Numbered from the stretch's first letter, positions 24,576 through 33,025 are shown. The stretch: 64,000 nucleotides of DNA from Streptomyces vietnamensis (GCF_000830005.1 NZ_CP010408.1:222636-286635), one strand, 5' to 3'. Numbers and translations: made by a program. The notes: a model not told the origin generated them from the letters alone.

Positions 24576-25370
24576 GTGACGGCGAATCAGGAACCCATAG
24601 CAGCACTGCGCGAATGGTCGGCAGCACTCAACCAGCTGTCGACCCCCGGACTCCGCCCGCGCCTGGTCGCGGCGGCATGGCTCGCTGGGGAGACCCGCGT
24701 GTCCGCGCTTGCCGAGGCCGCCCGCACCTCCCGACCCACCATCTACGCCGACCTACGGTCCCAGGGCATCGACCCCGACGACCGCTCCAAGGAGGACCCC
24801 ATGACCATGACTCCCCTCGCCATCGACGGCATCACCGGCCTGAACGACGAGACCGACGCCCGCGCCATTCACGAGGCCGAGCGCCGCTACCTTGCCGAGC
24901 ACCCCGACGGCGACGGCATCGGCCTCGCCGTGTCCGAGCTGCTCGAACTTCAGCTCGTCCTCCGCTTCTACAACAACTTGCGCCCGCTGCTCGCCGCCGA
25001 ACTGGCAGCCCGCCGCGACCGCGACCGCGCCCTCCACCTCGTCGAGGTCCGCTGGGAAGCCCTGACCACGGCCACCGCCTGGCACGCCGCCCACCACGCC
25101 TACGTCGTCGCGGTCGACGCCGCCTACACCGCCATCACCACCTGGGCCACCGCCGCCCGCGAGGCTTCCACCAGCTGGTTCCCCGTTCGGCGCGCCGAGG
25201 AGTTCTACGAGCAGCGGATCCTCGCCGCCGGCCACCCGCCCGTCGAGCGCCTGGCCGTGGACGCCGACGCGGAGTCCCGGTGCCTGGCCGAGGAGCTCAC
25301 CACCCTGCACGATCGGCGCATCGTGCTCGCCGCCCAGACCCTCAACGCCGCCCCCACGTCCTCGCACTGA
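24576..25370 (+). CDS. Helix-turn-helix protein with a possible internal second start
   Basis: 264 residues from GTG 24576. Residues about 28-65 (LVAAAWLAGETRVSALAEAA, then RTSRPTIYADLRSQG) form a helix-turn-helix. The rest is an Ala-rich helical domain of about 190 residues. At 24801 the in-frame ATG has a perfect AAGGAGG upstream, so a shorter product lacking the DNA-binding part is likely also made. Two fused genes are an alternative. No family was named for the C-terminal domain. Confidence 0.7.
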   Translation: MTANQEPIAALREWSAALNQLSTPGLRPRLVAAAWLAGETRVSALAEAARTSRPTIYADLRSQGIDPDDRSKEDPMTMTPLAIDGITGLNDETDARAIHEAERRYLAEHPDGDGIGLAVSELLELQLVLRFYNNLRPLLAAELAARRDRDRALHLVEVRWEALTTATAWHAAHHAYVVAVDAAYTAITTWATAAREASTSWFPVRRAEEFYEQRILAAGHPPVERLAVDADAESRCLAEELTTLHDRRIVLAAQTLNAAPTSSH

Positions 25371-25389
25371 CCACAGACAGGACCCCGAG

Positions 25390-26121
25390 ATGACCAGGCA
25401 CACCGTCAGCGACACGAACCCCACCTACGTGACCGGCGCCGACCGCTACCGCATCCCCTTCACTGGCTTCCTCACCCCCGACAACCCGCAGTTCACGGTG
25501 ATGGAGGAGTACATCCAGCCGGAACACCGTCGCTCCGACGGGTACGGACTGGCCTTCCTGGAGTCCGAGGAGCACCACGTCCTCTACATCGGATCCGTCC
25601 GGCAGCTCCAGGAGTACCGCACCGCCAACACCGACGGCACCGCCGTCCTCGACCCCGCCCAGGGCGTCATGTACGCGTTCTGGCCGCACGGCAAGGGCTG
25701 GGACGACTACATCCCGAACAACGCGTGGAACCCTGGTGGCGAGGGCATCGTCACCGAGTTCGACCACCCCCTCGGCGGCAAGGTCACCGTCTACGAGTAC
25801 CTCTACGACAACCGCGACGGCGAGAAGGTCCCGATGGTCGGCTTCCACTGCGACCGCTGCCACCCCGACCCGAAGATCGACCACGAGGCCAGCATGCCCA
25901 ACCGCGGACCCCAGGACCGCCGCTGGAGCGCCCGCAACGCCCGCGTGCACATCCGCAGCCACGCCGACCGGTGCCGGCCCGTCGACCCGCGCATCGCCGA
26001 AGTCGTGCAGCAGGTCGCCAACGAGAAGTACGGCGTCAGTAACCCCACGGTCACCTGGGAATCGCGCTGCGCCACCACCGGCCCGTGCGCCCGGATCCGG
26101 CACCTGCGCGCCCGCTCCTGA
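25390..26121 (+). CDS. Hypothetical Cys/His-containing protein
   Basis: 243 residues from ATG 25390. It is a beta-rich N-terminal domain (YRIPFTGFLTPDNPQFTVME, VMYAFWPHGKGWDDYIPN) followed by HCDRCHPDP and a basic helix with a further His/Cys pair. It may bind zinc. It is the last gene of the left-hand run and is followed by a strong terminator. Confidence 0.7.
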   Translation: MTRHTVSDTNPTYVTGADRYRIPFTGFLTPDNPQFTVMEEYIQPEHRRSDGYGLAFLESEEHHVLYIGSVRQLQEYRTANTDGTAVLDPAQGVMYAFWPHGKGWDDYIPNNAWNPGGEGIVTEFDHPLGGKVTVYEYLYDNRDGEKVPMVGFHCDRCHPDPKIDHEASMPNRGPQDRRWSARNARVHIRSHADRCRPVDPRIAEVVQQVANEKYGVSNPTVTWESRCATTGPCARIRHLRARS

Positions 26122-26142
26122 CCCTGATGGTCCATGCCGAAG

Positions 26143-26181
26143 GCGGCGCCCGGAGTCAGGGAAAGTGACTCCGGGCGCCGC
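26143..26181. terminator. Strong hairpin terminator
   Basis: A perfect 16-bp stem (GCGGCGCCCGGAGTCA with its complement at 26166-26181) around a 7-base loop, 21 bp after the stop at 26121. Confidence 0.8.
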
Positions 26182-26258
26182 GTTGATCGTACGAGACCGC
26201 CGATTTTTGCGGTGGCCCAGGCTCTGCAGACCTTGCTCGGTGTGCCGGAGCGCGATGT

Positions 26259-26344
26259 TTGTCACCGCCGACGTGGCGTGACCTGGTCTTCTCCGTTTCC
26301 GTGAGCACAGTTGTTGTCACCGTTTCGCCAGGGCACTTGTCACC
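26259..26344 (+). repeat. Three direct copies of TTGTCACC
   Basis: TTGTCACC lies at 26259-26266, 26314-26321 and 26337-26344, just before the secreted-peptide gene. Such repeats occur at IS21-type element ends and as operators; no transposase is left nearby. Confidence 0.45.
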
Positions 26345-26390
26345 AGCGTGAAGGCGTGTCCCGTCCTGCGCGAGGCGCGTTGATCACGAC

Positions 26391-26609
26391 ATGAAGACGA
26401 CACGCGCTCTCCTCGGCGCCACCATGCTTGCCGCCGGCCTGCCCCTGCTCATGGCTGGTCCGGCCCACGCAGATGTCCTCGGCGGCCTCGGGGACGCCGC
26501 CAGCGCGGCGAACAACGTCAACGCGCTCGGCGCCATGCTCAACAGCGATCTGGCCAACTACGCGAAGCAGGACAACGCCAACGAGCACAGCACTGCCACC
26601 CCACACTGA
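26391..26609 (+). CDS. Small secreted protein
   Basis: 72 residues from ATG 26391. A classical signal peptide (MKTTRALLGATMLAAGLPLL, then MAGPAHA) with cleavage after AHA leaves a mature peptide of about 45 residues, VLGGLGDAASAANNVNALGA and a short polar tail. It is probably released outside the cell. No Cys, so no disulfides. Function unknown. Similar Gly/Ala/Asn-rich secreted peptides occur in Streptomyces. Confidence 0.7.
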   Translation: MKTTRALLGATMLAAGLPLLMAGPAHADVLGGLGDAASAANNVNALGAMLNSDLANYAKQDNANEHSTATPH

Positions 26610-26862
26610 CCCAGCTCCGCGGCGATCGGGTGGTCTGACCTCCGGCCCGGACCGCCTGATCGCCGTTCCTGTCCTGTCGCATCGAGCTTGTCTGTGGATC
26701 TTGCGACGAGCTATGGGGATTGCCATGTCGAGTGAGAACGCTCGGCTCGGGATTCTCAGGGCAGCTGGCTTCTGCGGAATCCGGGGGAGGCGAGCCGAGC
26801 CCTCACAGCACTGCCAGGAAGGCCCTCTGGCTTGGTCGTGGATCAACGTACGATCACGGACT

Positions 26863-27393
26863 GTGAGCCAACTGGGTGAGGTCGGGAAGACGCGCTATCT
26901 GGTCCTTCATGACTATGGCATGGGATGGCTGCAGTGGTGGGTGTGGGCGGACTCTGCCGAGGAGATCGTCAGTGCCTGCGCCGAAATTGAGGTGATCACG
27001 AACCCGGACGCTGTGAGACGTGCCGAGACGTGGGACCTAGAGGAGGTCCACCTGGACGATCCTGATCCGAATCCGCTGTCCGGCTTCCGCGCGCAGAGGG
27101 ATGCCCAGCGTGGACAGCCGGGATTCGCCGCCTTGGTGGGACGGGACCGTGTCTACCTGCGCTGGCCGGAGTTCGAGGACGGAGCGGTCTTCTTGATGGA
27201 GCTCGGGCCGGACGGACGGCGGTTGCGGCAGGTTGAGATCGGTCCCGGCGGCGGTGCAGTCAAGACGAGCGTCGAGGACTGGCCGTTCAACGCGCCGTTC
27301 GATCTTCACGATCCGCAGTATGTGGCCATGGAGATCGGCCGTGATGACTTCGAGGCGGCATGGCATCGAGCCCACCGAAAGCCCAAAGGTTGA
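26863..27393 (+). CDS. Hypothetical protein
   Basis: 176 residues from GTG 26863. The open frame extends further upstream but coding bias begins here. The start TRYLVLHDYGMGWLQWWVWA and an acidic middle (WDLEEVHLDDPDPNPLSGF) are followed by a beta-rich part with VFLMELGPDGRRLRQVEIGP. There is no visible Shine-Dalgarno site, so the message may be leaderless. No family was recognised. Confidence 0.65.
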   Translation: MSQLGEVGKTRYLVLHDYGMGWLQWWVWADSAEEIVSACAEIEVITNPDAVRRAETWDLEEVHLDDPDPNPLSGFRAQRDAQRGQPGFAALVGRDRVYLRWPEFEDGAVFLMELGPDGRRLRQVEIGPGGGAVKTSVEDWPFNAPFDLHDPQYVAMEIGRDDFEAAWHRAHRKPKG

Positions 27394-27542
27394 TCAGTCG
27401 GGCGCCTCGGCTGCGCGAGGACGGCTCGCCCCCGGCTCCACGTACCTGCCGAAAACGACCGTGACAGGTACAGCGAGAACCGGACCAGAGAAATAAGATC
27501 AAACCCCGCGGACTGGGCAAACAGCATGCTCAGCGCGCGGCA

Positions 27543-27587
27543 CAGTGAGAATCCGACAGCGCGAACGAGAAGCAGTGAGAATCCGAC
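27543..27587 (+). repeat. CAGTGAGAATCCGAC direct repeat, 30-bp period
   Basis: The 15-mer occurs at 27543-27557 and 27573-27587, exactly 30 bp apart. It could be binding sites for one protein or a trace of a tandem duplication. Confidence 0.55.
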
Positions 27588-27746
27588 GGCTTCAGTGCGA
27601 CAGGACAGTTCCACTGCCTGGATCGTTGTGCCCGGATGGGCCTCGGTGACAGCCATCGCGCTCAGGTGATACCTATCGCACCTCGTCACACTCGGGCGAC
27701 ATCGTGTCCGGTCGGTGAGGGCTGCCTGTCGCAGCCCTCGCCCATC

Positions 27747-27764
27747 TGCTACCACCCTGCTACC
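27747..27764 (+). promoter_or_regulatory. Operator/promoter of the toxin-antitoxin pair
   Basis: TGCTACC is repeated at 27747 and 27758, 11 bp apart, one helical turn. TACCTT sits about 8 bp before GTG 27773, which fits a -10 box of a leaderless message. Ribbon-helix-helix antitoxins usually bind such repeats. Confidence 0.55.
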
Positions 27765-27772
27765 TTGAGTGT

Positions 27773-28030
27773 GTGAGCAGAAAGCAGACGCAGCTTCGGC
27801 TGACCCCCGACGTCCTTGAAGCGGGCAAGGAGGCGGCTGCCGCCAGAGGCCTCGACTTCAACAGATACGTCGAGCGGCTCATCGCCGAGGACACCACCGG
27901 CGCCCGTGCGGCCGGCATGGCCGCGGCCCAGCGGCTGATCGACTCCCACGGCAGCTTCCTCGACGAGCTGGAAGCAGAGCTCGACACGCAACACGCTCCG
28001 GCTCCCCGGAACCGGGATGCCGCTGCGTGA
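27773..28030 (+). CDS. Ribbon-helix-helix antitoxin
   Basis: 85 residues from GTG 27773. RKQTQLRLTPDVLEAGKEAA supplies the beta strand and first helix, LDFNRYVERLIAEDT the second helix of an Arc/MetJ-like fold. The C-terminal acidic tail (SFLDELEAELDTQ) would wrap the toxin. Its stop overlaps the toxin start, the usual order of antitoxin first. It would repress its own promoter. Confidence 0.8.
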   Translation: MSRKQTQLRLTPDVLEAGKEAAAARGLDFNRYVERLIAEDTTGARAAGMAAAQRLIDSHGSFLDELEAELDTQHAPAPRNRDAAA

Positions 28031-28404
28031 GCATGTCTCTCCACGTCGACCTTTCCTGGATCCTGGAAGTCGCCGAGCGCACCGGTCTCCATGATCCGGC
28101 GGTCGACGACCTCGGCGTGCCTCTCGCTGCCGTTGCCCGGCACCGCGCGGAACTCCTCGAGCAGTCCGTGTACGGCAGCCCCTACGCCAGAGCGGCAGCC
28201 CTCGCCCATACCCTTGGCCGCTGCCGCTGGCTGGAACGCTCCAACCTCACTGTCGCCTGCGCCGTCGCCGTGATGTACCTCAACGCAAGCGGCATTCCCG
28301 CCAACCCCACCCGCGAACATCTCGCCGCCCTGGCGGCTGATCTTTACGATCCCCGCTGCACGGCGGAACGCATCACCAGGCAGCTCCGCTCCTGGCCGAC
28401 CTGA
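28027..28404 (+). CDS. Fic/Doc-like toxin
   Basis: 125 residues from GTG 28027, overlapping the antitoxin stop. The pattern LHVDLSWILEVAERTGLHDP, ARAAALAHTLGRCRWLERSN and VAVMYLNASGIPANPT matches the Streptomyces fic-family toxin component. In Doc the catalytic loop is HxFxxxNKR. Here the corresponding segment reads RCRWLERSN with no His, so transfer of phosphate or AMP by the usual mechanism is doubtful and the toxin may be inactive or work differently. Confidence 0.7.
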   Translation: MSMSLHVDLSWILEVAERTGLHDPAVDDLGVPLAAVARHRAELLEQSVYGSPYARAAALAHTLGRCRWLERSNLTVACAVAVMYLNASGIPANPTREHLAALAADLYDPRCTAERITRQLRSWPT

Positions 28405-28521
28405 CCCGATGCCACCCCGGCCATCCATGTCGGGCTGGAGGGCGACTCGTGCCTCCCGCGGAATCTCCGCGGCTAGGCCGTGTGTCGAAAGTGGATCTTG
28501 AGCTGTGAATGATCACGGGTC

Positions 28522-29397
28522 ATGGGTCGGGGAGATCTCACGGACGAGCAGTGGGCGGTGCTGGAGCCGTTGCTGCCGAGGGGCACGAGGACGGGGCGGC
28601 CGCCGGTCTGGCCTCGGCGGCGGCTGATCGACGGCATACGGTTCCGGGTTCGGACCGGTGTGCCGTGGCGGGACGTGCCCGTCGAGTACGGACCGTGGAG
28701 CCGGGTCTACGACCTGTTCCGCCGATGGCAGCGCAGCGGCACCTGGCACCGGATCCTCACCCGGCTCCAGTCCCTGGCCGACGCGGAAGGTGCGATTACG
28801 TGGGACCTGAGCGTCGACTCCACCGTGTGCCGCGCTCATCAGCATGCGGCCGGGGCCCGCAAGCAGGGCGACCTGCAGAAGGAGCCGCCGGGTGGCGTGT
28901 TCGCCGAGCCTGGTGATCACGGGCTGGGGCGCTCGCGCGGCGGGTTCACCACCAAGCTGCACCTGGCCGTCGAGCAGGGGCAGAAGCCCATGTCGATCGT
29001 GGTCACGGCCGGGCAGCGCGGCGACTCGCCGCAGTTCGAACCCGTGCTGGAGAAGGTCCGAGTGCCCCGCATCGGGCCGGGCCGGCCACGCGTCCGCCCC
29101 AATCGGGTGCGGGCCGGCAAGGCGTACGCCTCCCGGAAGAATCGCGCCTACCTGCGTCGCCGCGGGATCCGCTGCACCATCCCGGACAAGGCTGACCAGG
29201 CGCGTAACCGGCAGAAGCTCGGCTCCCGCGGCGGCCGGCCGCCACATTTCGACCCGGTCGACTACCGCCAGCGCCATGCGGTCGAGTGCGGGATCAACCG
29301 CCTCAAGAGACATCGCGCTGTCGCCACCCGGTACGACAAGCTCGCCGTCCGGTACGAGGCGACCGTGCTGGTCGCGGCCCTTAACGAGTGGCTGTGA
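28522..29397 (+). CDS. IS5-family transposase
   Basis: A 291-residue DDE transposase. It has an N-terminal [16 protein letters not shown] domain and [19 protein letters not shown] with the first Asp. The second Asp is probably in [17 protein letters not shown], and the final Glu in [20 protein letters not shown] (YREK-like block). Length and ends are complete. The start at ATG 28522 is the first in the element. Confidence 0.9.
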   Translation: MGRGDLTDEQWAVLEPLLPRGTRTGRPPVWPRRRLIDGIRFRVRTGVPWRDVPVEYGPWSRVYDLFRRWQRSGTWHRILTRLQSLADAEGAITWDLSVDSTVCRAHQHAAGARKQGDLQKEPPGGVFAEPGDHGLGRSRGGFTTKLHLAVEQGQKPMSIVVTAGQRGDSPQFEPVLEKVRVPRIGPGRPRVRPNRVRAGKAYASRKNRAYLRRRGIRCTIPDKADQARNRQKLGSRGGRPPHFDPVDYRQRHAVECGINRLKRHRAVATRYDKLAVRYEATVLVAALNEWL

Positions 29398-29424
29398 GAG
29401 GCGCCCTACTGGGACCATGCGTCG

Positions 29425-29706
29425 GTGAACTCAGGACTCCCGGCCGGATGGACGATCGAGCGCGTGCGCGCTCTTTCCGGAGACTCAAGCGCCGTCCCGC
29501 TCTCCCTCGATCGGCTCGTAGTCGTCGAAGCGGCCGGTCAGGGCGACTACGAGCCGCTCCGGCCCGATGTGATTCTTGCGTTCCACGAGTTGTGCCTCGT
29601 GCGGGACGACGGTGAGTGGTTCATGGGGCAGCTTGACGATGACGGCTCGGTGATCTGCTGGGCCTCCTATGGATCCGACCTGGTCGAGGCCATCCGCAGT
29701 CTTTGA
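29425..29706 (+). CDS. Passenger hypothetical protein inside the IS5-like element
   Basis: 93 residues from GTG 29425, 27 bp after the transposase stop and before the right inverted repeat. It is acidic, a single domain with VPLSLDRLVVVEAAGQGDYE and WFMGQLDDDGSVICWASYGS, like small Streptomyces proteins of unknown role. It is either a true passenger or host DNA captured when the right end moved. Confidence 0.65.
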   Translation: MNSGLPAGWTIERVRALSGDSSAVPLSLDRLVVVEAAGQGDYEPLRPDVILAFHELCLVRDDGEWFMGQLDDDGSVICWASYGSDLVEAIRSL

Positions 29707-29743
29707 ACGAACCCTGCATCTTCAGTCACTTTCGTAACAGGCC

Positions 29744-30406
29744 CTAGGGCCTGTCCGGCCGATCTTGAAACTCCAGAAGAGCGGACGCCGGCCCCGCCGC
29801 CACAGCAGCCCGGTAGCTCTCATCCACCAGGCGAACGAACACACGGTCACGGCGATCACCCGCCCCCATGGTGCGACGCCACCCCGGCCCTTCACGTTCC
29901 CACTGCTCCCGCGCGATCTCCCCGCGGAAATGCCCGTCGAGTTTCACCGCGAGCTTCTCGACGGACAGATGGCCGATGCGGAAGCGCTGCAACAGCTCTC
30001 CGAGAACGAGAGACGTGATCAGATGCTGCCGATGCCGCTTCAAGGTCACCGGTGCAACGGGCGGTGACCACGCCTGGAGCAGACTCGGGTCGCTCAGCGC
30101 GAGCGTCGCAAGCTGGAGATGACTGTCCCTGATGGCCTGCTCGTTGCTCGTGCGCGCCTGCCGGACCTGGTAGAGCAGCGAGAGAGCCACACCGGCCAGA
30201 GCGATAGCCGAGAGTACGACGGACACAGCCCCGTACGTCTGGCTGATGTCACTGAGCTTCCCCCAGTCCGTGCTCGCCGGAGCCACAGCGGCCAGTACGA
30301 ACGGGGTGGAAACGATCAGCCCCAACAGTCCGAGCCCGAGCAGGCCGTACACCAAGGCCATCCGTACCCATGTCGTGCGCTGCGCCGTGCCGTTACCAGT
30401 TGTCAC
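29744..30406 (-). CDS. DUF6082-like membrane protein
   Basis: 220 residues from GTG 30406 after GGGAGGA. Two hydrophobic segments (about 17-40 and 58-80) are followed by a cytosolic helical domain: QVRQARTSNEQAIRDSHLQL, LALSDPSLLQAWSPP, REQWEREGPGWRRTM. This order is that of the Streptomyces DUF6082 family (named from memory). The stop TAG is made by the flanking CTAG, so insertion supplied the end of the reading frame. Function unknown. Confidence 0.75.
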   Translation of the reverse strand: MTTGNGTAQRTTWVRMALVYGLLGLGLLGLIVSTPFVLAAVAPASTDWGKLSDISQTYGAVSVVLSAIALAGVALSLLYQVRQARTSNEQAIRDSHLQLATLALSDPSLLQAWSPPVAPVTLKRHRQHLITSLVLGELLQRFRIGHLSVEKLAVKLDGHFRGEIAREQWEREGPGWRRTMGAGDRRDRVFVRLVDESYRAAVAAGPASALLEFQDRPDRP

Positions 30407-30515
30407 ACGTTCCTCCCGAAACACTGACTGCCGGTTCGCTGACCAGAATGAAGCCGGCGTTGACGCCCGGCAAGAGGCACTCAATCCGGCCCCCACATGA
30501 TCAGCCGGACAGGCC
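29748..30515. mobile_element. Transposase-free cassette flanked by CTAG
   Basis: The ends are 17-bp inverted repeats, GGCCTGTCCGGCCGATC (29748-29764) and its complement with one change (30499-30515). CTAG lies immediately outside each end (29744-29747, 30516-30519). The only gene inside encodes a DUF6082-like membrane protein. This fits a mobile insertion cassette moved by a transposase in trans. Confidence 0.7.
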
Positions 30516-31607
30516 CTAGTGTCCTGAGTCGGAGATTCGTCGGCAGTAAGCGGCGACTTTGTCGAGGATGTCGTCGGCGGTCTTCGTCCAGACGAAGGGC
30601 CGGGGGTGTTCGTTCCAGTCGGCGAGCCAGGCCCGGATGTCGCGTTCGAGGGCCTGGACGGAGCGGTGGACGCCCCGGCGGAGCTTCTTCGTGGTGAGTT
30701 CGGCGAACCACCGCTCGACCAGGTTCAGCCAGGAGGAGCCGGTCGGGGTGAAGTGCAGGTGGAAGCGTGGATGCGCCAGCAGCCAGGTCTTCACGGCCGG
30801 GACCTTGTGGGTGACGTAGTTGTCCAGGATCAAATGGACCTCGAGGTCCGCGGGGACTTCCTTGTCGAGCTTGACCAGGAACTTCTTGAACTCCACCGTG
30901 CGGTGGCGGCGGTGGAGCGAGCCGATGACCTTGCCGGTCGCGGTGTCGAGTGCGGCGAACAGGGTGGTGGTGCCCGCGCGCACGTAGTCGTGGCTGCGGC
31001 GTTCGGGCACCCCGGGCATCATCGGCAGGACCGGCTGGGACCGGTCCAGGGCCTGGATCTGGGACTTCTCGTCCACACACAGCACCAGGGCCCGCTCCGG
31101 CGGGTCGAGATACAGCCCGACCACGTCACGGACCTTGTCGATGAACAGCGGGTCTTTGGAGAGCTTGAACGTCTCGGCCCGGTGGGGCTGGAGGGCGAAG
31201 GCCCGCCAGATCCGGGAGATCGCCGACTGCGACATTCCGGTCGCCGCGGCCATCGACCGGGTCGACCAGTGCGTGGCGTCTTTCGGTGTCTCCTCGAGCG
31301 TCTTGACGATGACGCGTTCGACGTCGGTGTCGGTGATCTTCCGGGGGACACCGGGGCGTGGTTCGTCGCACAGGCCGTCGAGCCGGCGTTCCAGGAAGCG
31401 TCGCCGCCAGGCCCGGACGGTGTCCGTGGTGATGCCCAGCCGCCGGGCGACCTCGGCGATCGCGTGTCCGTCCGCGCTCTCCAGGACGATCCGCGACCGC
31501 AAGGCCAGCGACTGGGCACTCGAACGACGGCGCACCCACGACTGCAACATCGCCCGCTCGGCATCGGACAACACCACCGGCGGGATCTTCGGTCCAGGAC
31601 GACTCAC
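30516..31607 (-). CDS. IS630-family transposase
   Basis: 363 residues from ATG 31607. An N-terminal HTH (RRLGITTDTVRAWRRRFLER), then the integrase-like DDE core: LVLCVDEKSQIQAL (first Asp), LILDNYVTHK (second Asp), WLNLVERWFAELT (Glu). Normal length for a single-frame member. The TAG stop is completed by the target-site TA, so expression ends exactly at the element edge. Confidence 0.95.
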   Translation of the reverse strand: MSRPGPKIPPVVLSDAERAMLQSWVRRRSSAQSLALRSRIVLESADGHAIAEVARRLGITTDTVRAWRRRFLERRLDGLCDEPRPGVPRKITDTDVERVIVKTLEETPKDATHWSTRSMAAATGMSQSAISRIWRAFALQPHRAETFKLSKDPLFIDKVRDVVGLYLDPPERALVLCVDEKSQIQALDRSQPVLPMMPGVPERRSHDYVRAGTTTLFAALDTATGKVIGSLHRRHRTVEFKKFLVKLDKEVPADLEVHLILDNYVTHKVPAVKTWLLAHPRFHLHFTPTGSSWLNLVERWFAELTTKKLRRGVHRSVQALERDIRAWLADWNEHPRPFVWTKTADDILDKVAAYCRRISDSGH

Positions 31608-31641
31608 ACCAGACCAACGACAAATCTCCGACTCAGGACAC
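30519..31641 (-). mobile_element. IS630-family insertion sequence
   Basis: Inverted ends read GTGTCCTGAGTCGGAGATT then Y then GTC, 22 of 23 identical, at 30519-30541 and 31619-31641. TA flanks both sides (30517-30518, 31642-31643) within CTAG, the preferred IS630 target. The element is complete. Confidence 0.88.
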
Positions 31642-31644
31642 TAG

Positions 31645-33025
31645 TAGTGCTTTGTTAGGTGGTGTCGTAGGGCTGCCATGGGACGGGTTGTCGGCAGGTG
31701 GGGCAGGTGCCGGTCCAGGTGGCGAGTAGGTGTTGGAGGAGGTCCAGGGCCTGGTAGAGGGTCAGGCCCTGGCAGGGGCTTTTGGGGAGTTCCGCTGCTC
31801 GGTGAGGAACAGGTGGGCGGCGGTGACGAGGGTGACGTGCCGGTGCCAGCCGGTGAATGAGCGGCCCTCGAAGTGGTCCAGGCCCAGGCCGGTCTTCAGC
31901 TCGCGGTAGTCGTGCTCGATCCGCCAGCGGGACTTCGCGAGCCGGACCAGGTCCTTGGCGGGGATGGTGGCAGGCAGGTTGGAGACCCAGTACTTCACCG
32001 GCTCCGACTCGCCCTCAGGCCACTGCGCGATCAGCCAGACGAGAGGGATCGTGCCGTCGTCGGCGGGTTTGGGCCGTCGGCCCGCGAGGCGGACACGCAG
32101 GAACACGAAGTGCGAACTCATCGCGGCTTTGGAGCCCTTGCGCCAGACCAGTGTCCGGCCCGCACCGCGGCCGACGGCCATCATGTGGTCGCGTAAGGAC
32201 ACCGGGCGGATGCGGTAACGCGGCAACGGGCGGGGACCGAGTCCGCCATAGTCGGGCTGGTGCGGTTCGGCGTCCTCGCCGTAGGCGGTCATCTCCCCTC
32301 TGGCCTGCAGTACGTATGCCAGGCCGCGGTCCTCCAGACCGTGCCGGAAGTCGGCGTTCGCGCCGTAGCCGGTGTCCGCGACCAGCACGGCGGGCCGCAG
32401 ACCCGTCCCGGCCAGTTCGTCGAGCATGTCCAGGGCGAGCCGCCACTTCGGGCGGTGGTGTTCGGTGGCGGGGATGCGGCAGAGCTTCCTGCAGTTGTCG
32501 GCGTCCGGGCCGTCCCAGCTCGCGGGCAGGAACAGCCGCCAGGACAGCGGACACGAGGCGGTGTCGGACGCGGCATGGACGCTGACGCCGATCTGGCAGT
32601 TGCCGACCTTGCCCAGGGTGCCCGAGTACTGGCGGGCCACCCCGGGCGAGGCGGTCCCGGCCTTGGGGAAACCGGTGTCGTCCACCACCCACACCTGCGG
32701 GCGGACCGTCCTCACGGCCCGCCATGCCAACGTGGCCCGTACCTCTTGAACGGGCCAGGTCGAGGACGTCATGAACTGCTGCAACTGCTGGTGATCGACA
32801 CCGAGGCGTTCGGCCATCGGCTGCATCGACTTCCGCCGGCCGTCCAGCAGCAGCCCCCGCACATACAACAAGCCCTTGGCCCGCTGATCCCGCCGGATCA
32901 GCGGGGCGAACACCTCAGAGGCGAACTCCTCCAACCGGACCCGGACCGCAGCAAGTTCCCCAGCCCTCATACGACCAGCGAACCGCCGAACACAAGCCGT
33001 GACAAGACCACTTAACAAAGCACTA
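31645..33025 (-). mobile_element. IS701-family insertion sequence
   Basis: The ends TAGTGCTTTGTTAGGTGGT (31645) and TAGTGCTTTGTTAAGTGGT (read inward from 33025) match at 18 of 19. CTAG flanks both sides (31641-31644 and 33026-33029), the 4-bp target duplication usual for IS701. The element is complete. Confidence 0.88.
31762..32970 (-). CDS. IS701-family transposase
   Basis: About 402 residues from ATG 32970 (MRAGELAAVRVRLEEFASEV). DDE features: VWVVDDTGFPKAGTASPGVA (first Asp), VLVADTGYGANADFRHGL (second Asp), KSRWRIEHDYRELKTGLGLD (Glu). The frame extends upstream past the element edge, but the chosen start lies inside it. It looks intact. Confidence 0.95.
   Translation of the reverse strand: MRAGELAAVRVRLEEFASEVFAPLIRRDQRAKGLLYVRGLLLDGRRKSMQPMAERLGVDHQQLQQFMTSSTWPVQEVRATLAWRAVRTVRPQVWVVDDTGFPKAGTASPGVARQYSGTLGKVGNCQIGVSVHAASDTASCPLSWRLFLPASWDGPDADNCRKLCRIPATEHHRPKWRLALDMLDELAGTGLRPAVLVADTGYGANADFRHGLEDRGLAYVLQARGEMTAYGEDAEPHQPDYGGLGPRPLPRYRIRPVSLRDHMMAVGRGAGRTLVWRKGSKAAMSSHFVFLRVRLAGRRPKPADDGTIPLVWLIAQWPEGESEPVKYWVSNLPATIPAKDLVRLAKSRWRIEHDYRELKTGLGLDHFEGRSFTGWHRHVTLVTAAHLFLTEQRNSPKAPARA

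Larger units (their letters stand above)
27394..27772. other. Non-coding region before the toxin-antitoxin pair
   Basis: No gene was found. It holds a pair of 15-bp direct repeats (27543-27587) and the toxin-antitoxin operator (27747-27764). Confidence 0.5.
28477..29743 (+). mobile_element. IS5-like insertion sequence with a passenger gene
   Basis: The ends are related inverted repeats sharing CGAAAGTG (GCCGTGTGTCGAAAGTG at 28477; GGCCTGTTACGAAAGTG read inward from 29743). CTAG flanks both sides (28473-28476 and 29744-29747), so the target duplication is CTAG. It holds the transposase and a 93-codon passenger gene. Confidence 0.7.
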
